A stretch of 20,972 nucleotides of DNA from CAZCPB01 sp964540295. GTDB taxonomy: Bacteria > Planctomycetota > Phycisphaerae > Phycisphaerales > UBA1924. Positions within the stretch are counted from its first letter, which is position 1. Each line of letters starts with the position of its first letter. The notes beneath the pieces are model-generated. The model made no database searches, was not told where the DNA came from, and worked only from the letters and a program-made list of their open reading frames with translations. Position numbers and translations under genes: made by a program. Location of the stretch: NCBI GenBank assembly GCA_964540295.1, contig CAZIMT010000041.1, forward strand, positions 1 to 20,972, in the 5' to 3' direction. Positions 1-7,826 of the stretch are shown here, piece after piece.

Positions 1-104
1 CTTCTCTTCTTCTCTTCTTCTTCAACTACCTTCTCTAGCGGGTCAGGTTTTCAACCTGTCTCTCCCTGCCTTTTCTTCAGCTCTTCTCTTCTCAACTTCC
101 CATC
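1..104. other. Pyrimidine-rich non-coding tract downstream of manC
   Basis: This stretch lies just past the minus-strand guanylyltransferase stop codon. It is dominated by CTTCT-type repeats on the plus strand, which read as GAAGA-type repeats on the minus strand. It also holds a short inverted repeat, CAGGTT (44-49) / AACCTG (53-58), with a 3-nt loop. No T-run follows the hairpin in the minus-strand direction, so it is not a convincing intrinsic terminator. No gene was seen. Confidence 0.5.
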
Positions 105-1334
105 TCACCTCAACCCTTCCGCCACCTCACCATGCAATTCCTTCAATTCCTCCGCCCGCGCCCGCGGCATCACCAGCGTCGCATCCTTGGTATGCACCAC
201 AATCAAATCCTCGCACCCCAAGAGCGCCACCGTGTGCCCGGCCACCGCGTTCACGCTCAGCGTGTTCTTGCACTTCACCGCCACCGTCGCCCCCGCCCCC
301 GAAACCCGCATGCCCTTGGCGTCCGCAACCACCGTCTCGGCATAACTGGGCCAACTCCCCACATCCAGCCATTTCAAATCCATCAACACCGTGCAGATCG
401 TGAACTCGCGCTCCTTATCCTTCGCCGCAGGCTCCATGATCGCGTAATCAACACTAATCTTGGGCAGCTTAGGATAAACATCCTCAAGCGTCGCTTTCTG
501 CTTCTTTGTCCCCCACGCCGCCGCCACCTTCATCAGCATCTCGTGGTTCTCTGGCTTGAACTTTTCCAACGCTCGCAGAAATGTCTCCGCCTTCCACACA
601 AACATCCCGCTGTTCCAACCAAACTGCCCCGATTGCACATACGCCTGCGCCCGCGGCAGGTCGGGCTTCTCCACGAATCGCTCGACATGAAACGCCAGGT
701 GCTGCCCCTTGATCTCAGAGCCCTTCACGCCACGGATCGGAGTCCCGCGCTCCACGTACCCAAACCCCGTGGCCGGGCTCGTCGGCTTGATCGAGAACGT
801 CACCAGCCGGTCCGCGTCGTCCTCGATCAATCGGAACCCCAGGTCCATACGCTCGCGAAAAACGTCCTGCGGCTCGATGATGTGGTCGGCCGTCAGCACC
901 GCGAACACAGCCTTCTTATCAATCTTGTGCAGCACCGCCGCCGTCAGCCCTACCGCGTTCACCGTGTCGCGACCGCAAGGCTCGCCCAAGATCCGCTCGT
1001 TCCCGGCCTTATCCGAAAAGTCCTCGATCTCGGCCCGAATAATCTCGCGGTACGACTCTGACGTGCAGATGTACCGATGCTTGCGATCGATCAGCCCCTC
1101 AAGCCGAGTGGCCGCGAGTTCCAGCAAGCTCTGCTGCTCGGGCGAGGCTTCGGCTTTCGCCTCAGACTTGGCCTCAGCCTTGCCCTTCGCTTTGGAATCC
1201 GCCTTCGATTCCGGCTTGCCCTCGCTCGCCGCTGGCTGAATGAACCGGATCAACTGCTTGGGCCTGTCCTTACGGCTCATGGGCCATAGCCGTGTGCCCG
1301 CCCCGCCCGCCATAATCATCGCATACCGACTCAT
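105..1334 (-). CDS. manC: Mannose-1-phosphate guanylyltransferase (GDP-mannose synthesis)
   Basis: The predicted 409-aa cytoplasmic enzyme makes GDP-mannose from mannose-1-phosphate and GTP, supplying polysaccharide and glycoconjugate synthesis. The nucleotidyltransferase signature is at residues 9-27 (GGAGTRLWPMSRKDRPKQ). Further on are a FVEKPD motif, WNSGMFVW, VDYAIME and a C-terminal strand-rich segment typical of the family. There is no C-terminal phosphomannose isomerase cupin, so it is the single-function type. The start was set at the ATG at 1332-1334 because the signature then lies near the N-terminus as in the family. The reading frame stays open to 1505, but that extension has no family character. 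Residues about 35-67 are an extra Lys/Ala/Glu/Ser low-complexity insert directly after the signature. The gene diverges from the plus-strand gene at 1572. Sugar specificity (mannose versus glucose or another hexose) is inferred from overall pattern only. Confidence 0.88.
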   Translation of the reverse strand: MSRYAMIMAGGAGTRLWPMSRKDRPKQLIRFIQPAASEGKPESKADSKAKGKAEAKSEAKAEASPEQQSLLELAATRLEGLIDRKHRYICTSESYREIIRAEIEDFSDKAGNERILGEPCGRDTVNAVGLTAAVLHKIDKKAVFAVLTADHIIEPQDVFRERMDLGFRLIEDDADRLVTFSIKPTSPATGFGYVERGTPIRGVKGSEIKGQHLAFHVERFVEKPDLPRAQAYVQSGQFGWNSGMFVWKAETFLRALEKFKPENHEMLMKVAAAWGTKKQKATLEDVYPKLPKISVDYAIMEPAAKDKEREFTICTVLMDLKWLDVGSWPSYAETVVADAKGMRVSGAGATVAVKCKNTLSVNAVAGHTVALLGCEDLIVVHTKDATLVMPRARAEELKELHGEVAEGLR

Positions 1335-1571
1335 GGCCGGGAGGATACCGGGTCGGACCTCGCTCTGGCGTTTCTTCTTTGAAGAATGCCTCGCCGACGC
1401 ACAAGATCTTGCATACGCCCCGACCCAACGACCGACGAGGTGCTGCGGCTCCTTCAAGATTGGCCTTTGTAAGGGTAAGTTACTCGGTCGTGGCACAGGC
1501 TCCAAAGCTTGCTAGACTTTTGTCGGTTCATTCCGAGGTGATCCCCCGGCCTCGAACAGGTCGATGAGGAC
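1335..1571. other. Divergent intergenic region
   Basis: These 237 bp separate the divergent manC and phosphatase-fold genes and should carry promoters in both directions. I could not fix a convincing -35/-10 pair on either strand. A TAGACT hexamer at 1513-1518 could serve as a plus-strand -10 box, but nothing like TTGACA stands at the right distance. manC has no clear Shine-Dalgarno sequence. Confidence 0.3.
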
Positions 1572-2330
1572 ATGAAGGCAGCCGGCTTCATGCCGGAAAA
1601 AGATATGGCAAGAGTCAAACACGCTGCGGTCTGGTTGATCCGTTCCGGCCCGACCGCCTGGGAAGACGAAGGTCGCTTGGTCGGCTCCGCAGACATCCCT
1701 CTCGGGGAGGCAGGCTTCAACGCCGCCAGAGACCGAGCCAAGTCCGTGTTCGGCCAAAAACTCTCCGGCATCATCACCGCCCCCGGAGAAGCCAGCCTCC
1801 AAACGGCACGACTCATCTCCGAGCCCTCGGGGGAAAAAATCAAAGTCATTCAGGAACTCGCCGACCCCTCACTCGGCCTCTGGGAGGGCATGCGCGAATC
1901 AGACCTCGAAGACCGCTCCCCCACCGTCTACCGCCAGTGGAAAGACGACCCCTTCACCGTCAGCGTCCCCAACGGCGAGCCCATGGACGATGCACGCGAC
2001 CGAATGATCGAAGTCCTTCGCCGCCTCGTCCCCAAGTACGCCTCGGCCACAGGCACCCTCGCGGTAATCCTTCGCCCCACCGCGTTCGGCATGGCCCGCT
2101 GTTATCTCCAAGGTCTGCCCTCCACGCAACTCTGGGAACTCGCCCATGACGGCGACGGCATCGAACGCCTCACCCTCGACTGCGACCGCCTCCGCGAACG
2201 CCTCGGACTGCCCGCGGTACTCACCAACGTTGAATCTGCAATCGAAGCCTTGCCGGTCCGCTCTTCGATCAAGCAAGCGATCCGCAAGGCCGTCAAGCCC
2301 GCCGCCGTGCCAGCCCAACGCCCGGTTTAA
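1572..2330 (+). CDS. Histidine phosphatase (phosphoglycerate mutase-like) fold protein, catalytic residues replaced
   Basis: The 252-aa protein aligns by eye to the branch-2 histidine phosphatase fold. LIRSGPT at 22-28 matches the RHGxT loop, followed by a G-R-x-x-G segment, QTA at 77-79, LGLWEGM at 101-107 and LRPT...GLP at 167-182. In active members the RHG histidine carries the phosphate. Here it is Ser25. The Arg of the SPLxRAxQTA motif aligns with Ala74, and the second histidine of the SHG motif aligns with Arg168. Arg24 and the WEG glutamate (Glu105) remain. It is therefore most likely a non-catalytic pseudophosphatase with a binding or regulatory role. The start is uncertain: ATG 1572 has GAGGA very close upstream, while ATG 1605 (residue 12) has a GGA at better spacing and begins nearer the fold. 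It lies 119 bp before accD on the same strand. Fold confidence is good; function is unknown. Confidence 0.72.
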   Translation: MKAAGFMPEKDMARVKHAAVWLIRSGPTAWEDEGRLVGSADIPLGEAGFNAARDRAKSVFGQKLSGIITAPGEASLQTARLISEPSGEKIKVIQELADPSLGLWEGMRESDLEDRSPTVYRQWKDDPFTVSVPNGEPMDDARDRMIEVLRRLVPKYASATGTLAVILRPTAFGMARCYLQGLPSTQLWELAHDGDGIERLTLDCDRLRERLGLPAVLTNVESAIEALPVRSSIKQAIRKAVKPAAVPAQRPV

Positions 2331-2449
2331 TCCCTCAGCACAGTGTTTTTCTCCGCCAGGAGTTGGTTCTCTCATTCGCGCGAGCGTTCTCGGACGATTA
2401 GAAAGATTCGTCGCCGGTTTCTCCGACGTCAACAGGAAAGAAGTTCTCC

Positions 2450-3325
2450 ATGGCCCAAGTCGCCGCATCCGCTCGAACGTGGCAGGAAGTCCGCCCGACC
2501 CGCAAGTCGGCCATCCCTGAAGGCCTCTGGCTGCGCTGCCCGTCTTGCGGAAAGATGGTCTACCGCAAGCACCTCGAGGCCAACCTCCATGTCTGCCCGG
2601 AGTGCAGCCACCATTACCGGATCGGGGCCGCCGAACGCGTCCGCCAACTCGCCGACCCCGGCACGTTCCAGGAAATGTTCACCGGCCTCTCGCCGGTCGA
2701 TCCGCTGCGCTTCAAGGACCTCAAGCCCTACAAGGACCGCGTCACCGCCGAGCAGATCCGCACCGGCGCAACCGACGCCATCAAGGCTGGTCGAATCTTC
2801 CTCAAAGGCCGCGAGGCCATGCTCTGCTGCCTCGACCTCACCTTTATGATGGGCTCCATGGGCAGCGTCGTCGGCGAGGTCATCACCCGCGCCATCGAGA
2901 CCGCCACCCCCGGCCACGAGAAAGACGGCCAAGAAAGGCCGGGCCTGCCTCTCGTCATCGTCAGTTGCTCGGGCGGCGCACGAATGCAAGAGGCCGGGCT
3001 CTCCCTCATGCAGATGGCCAAGACCTCGGCCGCGCTCGCACGCTTCGACGACGCCGGAGGGCTCTTCATCTCCGTCCTCACCGATCCCACCACCGGCGGC
3101 GTAACCGCCTCTTTCGCCATGCTCGGAGACGTCATCCTCGCCGAATCCAAGGCCCTCATCGGCTTCGCTGGCCCGCGCGTCATCCAGCAGACCATCCGAC
3201 AGGAACTCCCCGAAGGATTCCAGCGAGCCGAGTTCCTGCTCAAGAGCGGCATCGTGGACCGCGTCGTCACCCGCCAGAACCTCCGCACCGAAATCGCCCG
3301 GGTGATCGACTACGCCGGGAAGTAA
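2450..3325 (+). CDS. accD: Acetyl-CoA carboxylase carboxyltransferase subunit beta
   Basis: The predicted 291-aa protein is the beta half of the carboxyltransferase that moves CO2 from biotin to acetyl-CoA, giving malonyl-CoA for fatty-acid synthesis. It acts with AccA, AccB and AccC, none of which is in this window. The N-terminal zinc ribbon is visible as two CxxC pairs: Cys30/Cys33 and Cys49/Cys52. The crotonase-like core has the family hallmarks MGSVVGE, SCSGGARMQE and DPTTGGVTASFAMLGD, then GFAGPRVIQQT. Length is normal. AGGAAAG at 2434-2440 is a reasonable ribosome binding site for ATG 2450. lnt begins 43 bp after its TAA stop, suggesting co-transcription. Confidence 0.96.
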   Translation: MAQVAASARTWQEVRPTRKSAIPEGLWLRCPSCGKMVYRKHLEANLHVCPECSHHYRIGAAERVRQLADPGTFQEMFTGLSPVDPLRFKDLKPYKDRVTAEQIRTGATDAIKAGRIFLKGREAMLCCLDLTFMMGSMGSVVGEVITRAIETATPGHEKDGQERPGLPLVIVSCSGGARMQEAGLSLMQMAKTSAALARFDDAGGLFISVLTDPTTGGVTASFAMLGDVILAESKALIGFAGPRVIQQTIRQELPEGFQRAEFLLKSGIVDRVVTRQNLRTEIARVIDYAGK

Positions 3326-3368
3326 CACCTCGAGACGAACGTGTCGAGTCAACAAGCAGGCGAACCAC

Positions 3369-5186
3369 TTGGCACTCTCACGAGGCGCGGCGATCAGCCC
3401 TCACGCTGAAAAAAAGAATGCTCAGCCCGGCGACCACGCCTGCGATCTCACGCCCCTCCCGCCCTCACGCCGGTGGCAGGCTGTCCTGTGCGGGCTCGTC
3501 CACGCCGTGCTCATGGCCGCCGCGTTCCCGCCCTTTGGCCTCTGGCCCACCGTCTTTCTCGCGCCGATCCCGCTTCTTTGGCTGGCTGTCCGCGCCACCA
3601 AGGTCAACCAAGCCGCAACGCTGGCCTCCCTGGGCGTGCTGCCGCTCTGGCTCTTCGAGATGAGCTACGTCATCCCGATCTCCTCCGCGGGATACCTGCC
3701 GCTGACGCTCTATCTCTCGTGCTTCACATGGGTGTTTGTTGTCGCGATGAGCCTGATCATTCGCGGCTGGCCGCGAGCCCCGTTCACGCTCGCATTCCCC
3801 GTCGTATGGATCGGCGTGGAGGTCCTGCGCGGCGACGTCGTGCTCGACGGGCTGCCCTGGTTCTCGCTCGCACACCCGCTCATCGACACCCCGATCCTCT
3901 CCAACCCGGCTCGCCTCGTTGGCGCGAGCGGAGTTGCATTCCTCGTGGCCAGCGTGGTCGGGGGCATCGCCAGCGTCCTCGTCCGCCGCAGTCACGCGCG
4001 CGAGAAGAGAGAAACATTCTGGTGCCTCGTGGTCCTCCTGGTTTGGGTGGCGGGATCCGTTCTGGGCGGACAAGTCGCTCCGCCCTTGGGCGACGGCCAA
4101 CCCATCCGCGTCGCCATCGTCCAGACCAACCTGCCTCAGAACAACAAAACCAACTGGACTTTCGAGCAACGCCTCACGTTCATGAGCCGTTTGGAAGAAC
4201 TCACCAAACAAGCGGCTAGCGGCGGCACGCTCGGAGAAAAGCCCGACTTCATCGTCTGGCCCGAGACCATGTTTCCCGGCCTGTACCTAGACGTCGAGTC
4301 TCTGCGGGCGCAAGAGAAAGCGGGCCTTCACCACGAACTGCTGCGCAGCGACGGAACAACCGAAAAAATTTTAGTCAACGTCTTCGCCTCGCGCCTTTTC
4401 GAACTTCAGAGATCGATCAACATTCCGATGGTCGTCGGTGCCATCGGGGCCGACGATCCCAAGGTCGTCGAGGCCAACGGCGGCGTCATGCTCCAAGCCC
4501 GACACCGCTACAACAGCGCTTTCATCGTCAGCCACGGGTGGGTCGAGCCCGAACGCTTCGACAAGGTCGCTCTCACCCCCTTCGGCGAGTACATGCCCCT
4601 GATCGGGCGCTGGCCCTGGCTCCAGAGCCAGCTCCTCGCCCTGGGCGCACGAGGCATGTCGTTCGACCTCGCCTCGGGCACCAGATTCTCGCCGCTGAAC
4701 TTGGACCTTGGCAAGGGCAAACCCCAGATCCGCTTCGCGACCCCGATCTGTTTCGAGGTCACCCGCGACGAGCACTGCCGCAAGCTCGTCTTCGAGGGTT
4801 CGCAGCGCCGCGCCAACCTCCTCATCAACCTCACCAACGACGGCTGGTTCGGGTTCTTCAAAGCGGGTCGGCTACAACACTTGCAACTGGCACGCTGGCG
4901 CTGTCTGGAACTGGGCACCCCGATGGCCCGGGCCGCCAACACCGGGGTTTCGGCCCTCATCGACACCCGCGGCCGCGTGATCGCCTCGGGCATCGACGGC
5001 CACCCGAGCGCAGCCCACGTTGACGGGGTTCTCTCCGGCCTCATCCCGAACATCATCGAGGACACGCCGTACGCTCGGTTCGGGGACTGGATGTCGTACC
5101 CCGTTCTCGCGATCGCGGGGATCCTCACCGCGGTCGCCTTGCTCAAGGACCGGCGCCGCTCCAAGGCTCGCGCGGTCGGGGCCTGA
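3369..5186 (+). CDS. lnt: Apolipoprotein N-acyltransferase
   Basis: Lnt adds the third acyl chain to the N-terminal cysteine of lipoproteins at the inner membrane. The N-terminal part (about residues 38-235) has several hydrophobic membrane segments. The C-terminal half is a nitrilase-like domain. The expected Glu-Lys-Cys triad is visible: Glu299 in VWPETMFP, Lys399 in FDKVALTPFGEY, and Cys461 in PICFEV. LINLTNDGWFG and the ARAANTGVSALID segment also match the family. At 605 aa it is somewhat long, with extra residues between the Glu and Lys. No ATG or GTG gives the full first membrane segment; the start is taken as TTG 3369, with a weak AGGCGA upstream. The next in-frame ATG (3513) would cut the first helix. 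A lipoprotein gene follows after 15 bp, consistent with an envelope operon. Confidence 0.93.
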   Translation: MALSRGAAISPHAEKKNAQPGDHACDLTPLPPSRRWQAVLCGLVHAVLMAAAFPPFGLWPTVFLAPIPLLWLAVRATKVNQAATLASLGVLPLWLFEMSYVIPISSAGYLPLTLYLSCFTWVFVVAMSLIIRGWPRAPFTLAFPVVWIGVEVLRGDVVLDGLPWFSLAHPLIDTPILSNPARLVGASGVAFLVASVVGGIASVLVRRSHAREKRETFWCLVVLLVWVAGSVLGGQVAPPLGDGQPIRVAIVQTNLPQNNKTNWTFEQRLTFMSRLEELTKQAASGGTLGEKPDFIVWPETMFPGLYLDVESLRAQEKAGLHHELLRSDGTTEKILVNVFASRLFELQRSINIPMVVGAIGADDPKVVEANGGVMLQARHRYNSAFIVSHGWVEPERFDKVALTPFGEYMPLIGRWPWLQSQLLALGARGMSFDLASGTRFSPLNLDLGKGKPQIRFATPICFEVTRDEHCRKLVFEGSQRRANLLINLTNDGWFGFFKAGRLQHLQLARWRCLELGTPMARAANTGVSALIDTRGRVIASGIDGHPSAAHVDGVLSGLIPNIIEDTPYARFGDWMSYPVLAIAGILTAVALLKDRRRSKARAVGA

Positions 5187-5201
5187 ACAGGAGTTCGCTC
5201 A

Positions 5202-6308
5202 ATGCTGACCAAATCGCAAGCCGTTTTTCAGTTCTCACCCTTAAAGACCGTGTTTCGGTCGCTCGCGGTCTCTCTGCCCCTGCTCGCTTTGGGTTGCGCC
5301 AACTCCCGCCTCGCGCATCAGTACGGCGCGGGTCGGGCTCCGGCCGTGACGGCCTCGAAGTTCAAGGACCCGGTCGCCCTCGCCGCGCTGCGCGAACGAG
5401 CGGTTTCCGTGATTGAGTCGGGCGTCCGAAGCCCCGAGGCCGAGGTCCGTGCCAACTCCATCGAAGCGGCGAACAAGCTCCCGGCGAGGATGGAAAATCT
5501 TGTCGCGCTCGGGCTGACTGACACCAACGAGGGCGTGCGCACGGTCTCGGCGATGTCGGTCGGCCGGTCCAAGCTCGACCGCCTCACCCCGGCCGCAAAC
5601 ACGCTGCGGAACGACCCGTCCCCGTACGTGCGCTCGGCCGCGATCTTTGCGCTGGCCATGAACGGACGCGAGGTGGACCTGTCCCCGCTCGCGACGATGC
5701 TCAACGGCGACGGTTCCACACGAGTGCGCGCGCACGTCGCGTTTATTCTGGGCGAGCTCGGCAACCCGTCGGCGGCCCCGATGATCAAGGCGGCTGGCCG
5801 ACAGAACGCCGCACGGGCGGCCAACGCCGGGCAAACCGATACCCAGCTCATGCAGTTGCAGTTCGCCGAAGCTCTCGTCAAGCTGACCAACGACGGGTCA
5901 TCGCTCGAGTCGCTGCGGGCGGCGCTGTACCCTTCGAGGCCTGAAGAATTGGAGGCGACGGCGCTGGCGGTGCAGATCCTCGGGCAGGTTCGAGACCGAA
6001 AATCGGTGGACAACCTGATCTATCTTGCGTCGTACAAGGACGAATCAGGAAATTTGTTACCGGCCGAGGTGCGGCTGTCGGTCGCCGGTGCTCTCGCGCG
6101 GATGGGCATGCCGCAGGGGGCGTTCATGGCGGAGCAGTACTGGAAGACCGAGATCCCGGCCGTTCGTGCCCAGTGCGCGTACGTCTACGGCGTGACCGGC
6201 GGGCCTCAGAATCTGGAGCGGCTCGAAACTTTGCTGGGCGACGCTGAAGAGCGAGTGCGGGTCGCCGCCGCTGACGGGGTGCTGACGCAAAACCAAGCTC
6301 AAAACTAG
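5202..6308 (+). CDS. HEAT-repeat lipoprotein
   Basis: This 368-aa protein has an N-terminal signal peptide (about residues 1-31) ending in a lipobox-like ALGC, with Cys32 as the lipidation site. The rest is built of HEAT/Armadillo-type helical repeats, such as segments around VRANSIEAANKL, VRTVSAMSVG, VRSAAIFALAM, VRAHVAFILGELG and VRVAAADGVL. Such repeats usually form a curved scaffold for protein binding. The gene has a strong AGGAG at 5189-5193, eight bases before ATG 5202, and starts 15 bp after lnt, the enzyme that would complete its lipid anchor. It ends with TAG, showing that UAG terminates at least one ordinary gene here. The specific function and partner are unknown. Confidence 0.8.
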   Translation: MLTKSQAVFQFSPLKTVFRSLAVSLPLLALGCANSRLAHQYGAGRAPAVTASKFKDPVALAALRERAVSVIESGVRSPEAEVRANSIEAANKLPARMENLVALGLTDTNEGVRTVSAMSVGRSKLDRLTPAANTLRNDPSPYVRSAAIFALAMNGREVDLSPLATMLNGDGSTRVRAHVAFILGELGNPSAAPMIKAAGRQNAARAANAGQTDTQLMQLQFAEALVKLTNDGSSLESLRAALYPSRPEELEATALAVQILGQVRDRKSVDNLIYLASYKDESGNLLPAEVRLSVAGALARMGMPQGAFMAEQYWKTEIPAVRAQCAYVYGVTGGPQNLERLETLLGDAEERVRVAAADGVLTQNQAQN

Positions 6309-6859
6309 GCCCGAAATGACAGTCGGACGGTGCTTTGAACCTGGGACCGGCCTCGCACCGTTCGTCTGATTTAGACCGCCGCCCCCCCCCGACATCGCGG
6401 GCCTTGGGGTCTAATCGATCGTCCGGGAATGAGAATCCTGCGGTCGATGGAACCGCTGCGAGTTCTCGAGAGAAGGGTGTGTTGAGAGCCGAGACCGGGC
6501 CCGGGCGGAGATCCCGCCCTTGAGTTTTCGCCAGCGCGGGCCCGCAAACGCTCGCTCGGAGCGCGAGTTTGGAGTCGCGTGGAGCGGCGGACGGCGAGAT
6601 TTGCCCAAACCGTGGATGACGGTTCGCTGGAAAGGTGTTACCATACCGGCCCGGGTGCCCCCAGACGCGACCCGGTGGCCGCGACGAGGCTGGCATGATC
6701 GTCGCGGATCGTTGCTTTGCGAGTGGTGTTGTCGTTTGGTTTGTGGATACGAGTAGGATGAGCAGGGTCGGCCTTGCGCACGAGCGCGAGGATCGACGCA
6801 GCGGAACGAAGTTTGACGCGGCCCTTGGGCGGGCTGCGGGTGTTTCTGAGGAGTTTAAC
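6309..6859. other. 551-bp gap between HEAT lipoprotein and coiled-coil genes
   Basis: No gene with recognisable character was found on either strand. The frame of the next gene stays open back to 6635, but that part has no family character and no ribosome binding site at its potential starts. The gap contains a run of nine C (6382-6390) and a GC hairpin, GGGCGG (6503-6508) / CCGCCC (6514-6519), followed by a short T-rich stretch. That hairpin may end the upstream operon. A promoter for the 6860 gene probably lies in the second half, but I could not place it. Confidence 0.4.
6503..6528 (+). terminator. Weak candidate intrinsic terminator
   Basis: A 6-bp GC-only stem, GGGCGG / CCGCCC, with a 5-nt loop is followed by TTGAGTTTT. 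The stem is short, the T-run is interrupted, and it lies about 195 bp after the lipoprotein stop, so confidence is low. Confidence 0.3.
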
Positions 6860-7720
6860 GTGCATATTTTGACGAAGTTTCTCGTGGTGTTTGCGGCCGT
6901 CCTGAGCATCTTCCTTGCGGCCCTGACCATCGCGTACTCCGCGAACGCCGACCGGATCACCGCCGGTCTGTCCGGGGCGCAGGCCGACCGTGCCGCGGCC
7001 TTGGCCGGTCTGCAGGATCAGAGCACCCGTTTCGGCAACGAGCGAGGTCGGTTCACCGACTCGATCCAGCAGCTCTCGCGCGACATCGCCAGCCGCGACG
7101 CGATCACGAGCGAACTGCAGGCCCAGAACTCCAGCCTGCTGGCCCAGAAGAATAAGGCCGAGGCCGAGCGGCAGGCTATCTCGGGCAAGATCGCTGAATT
7201 GGGCGAACTCGCCAAGACGCAGGCGGCCCTGATCTCCTCGTACAAGGAAGAGGTCACCAACCTTCGTAACAACGAGCTCAAGTCTCGCGGCGAGTCGCTG
7301 GCGCTCGAGTCCAAGGTCAGCGAGCTCGAGAGCCAGAAGGAAGTCCTCGAGAGCACGACCCGGGCGTTGCAGGAACAACTGACCGAACTCCGGGCCGGGG
7401 CGGGCGGTAGCGGCACACGCGTGGGGAGCGCTGAACTGCTCGGTAGCACACCCTTCGTCCCGCGCGGCCCGCTGATCCAAGCCCGGATCGACCAGATCAC
7501 GCTGGACAAGGCCTCAAGCAAGACACTGGCCAAGATCAACGTGGGCAGCAACGACCAAGTTCAAAAGAACATGAAGTTCATGATTGTCCGTGGAAACGAG
7601 TTTCTTGGGAACCTGATCATCGAGTCCACCGATCTCAAGTGGTCTGTGGGTCGGGTGGACACCCTCGATCGCAAGGTCGAGATCCGCGAGGGCGATCAGA
7701 TCCTCAGCCGAGCTAGGTAA
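6860..7720 (+). CDS. Membrane-anchored coiled-coil protein with C-terminal beta-rich domain
   Basis: The 286-aa protein begins with a short cytoplasmic stub and one hydrophobic helix (about residues 6-27). A long Ala/Glu/Gln/Leu-rich coiled coil follows to about residue 185. After a Gly-rich linker comes a compact C-terminal domain (about 205-286) with alternating strand-like segments, such as KFMIVRGNEFLGNLII and VGRVDTLDRKVEIREGDQI. This plan recalls MreC-like and other envelope scaffold proteins, but I could not assign a family. The start is GTG 6860, chosen because GAGGAG (6848-6853) stands six bases upstream and the membrane helix then lies at the N-terminus. The small membrane protein gene at 7827 follows on the same strand and may be functionally paired. 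Confidence 0.72.
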   Translation: MHILTKFLVVFAAVLSIFLAALTIAYSANADRITAGLSGAQADRAAALAGLQDQSTRFGNERGRFTDSIQQLSRDIASRDAITSELQAQNSSLLAQKNKAEAERQAISGKIAELGELAKTQAALISSYKEEVTNLRNNELKSRGESLALESKVSELESQKEVLESTTRALQEQLTELRAGAGGSGTRVGSAELLGSTPFVPRGPLIQARIDQITLDKASSKTLAKINVGSNDQVQKNMKFMIVRGNEFLGNLIIESTDLKWSVGRVDTLDRKVEIREGDQILSRAR

Positions 7721-7792
7721 GCCGCGTGCATCGAGGATTGAGGGTCGGTTTGGATCGGACGGGATCGACAAGATCAAGGGTTGAGGAAAAAT

Positions 7793-7818
7793 CTAGCCCG
7801 AACGCAGGGCTAGGGGAG
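7793..7818 (+). promoter_or_regulatory. Hairpin abutting the ribosome binding site of the small membrane protein
   Basis: The perfect 7-bp inverted repeat CTAGCCC (7793-7799) / GGGCTAG (7807-7813) has a 7-nt loop. Its last base is the first G of the GGGGAG ribosome binding site (7813-7818). It could influence translation of the 7827 gene or stabilise a 5' end. It has no T-run and so is not an intrinsic terminator. Confidence 0.4.
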
Positions 7819-7826
7819 TCTCAAGT

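Noticed and set aside
132..1061. Long plus-strand frame (309 codons) opposite manC
   Set aside because: It has strongly biased Arg/His/Pro composition and no recognisable domain, and it is explained as the complement of a GC-rich gene.
1335..1505. Upstream extension of ManC
   Set aside because: The nucleotidyltransferase signature should lie close to the N-terminus, which ATG 1334 gives; the extension shows no family similarity.
1491..1513. Sigma-54 promoter (TGGCAC ... TTGCT)
   Set aside because: The two elements are about 12 bases apart instead of the 5 required, so the spacing is wrong.
6635..6859. N-terminal extension of the coiled-coil protein
   Set aside because: The GTG at 6860 has a GAGGAG at ideal spacing and is followed at once by the membrane helix; the extension lacks both.
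6124..6960. 278-codon minus-strand frame covering the gap after the HEAT gene
   Set aside because: It overlaps the ends of two supported genes, is rich in Arg/Ser/Pro and shows no domain or ribosome binding site.
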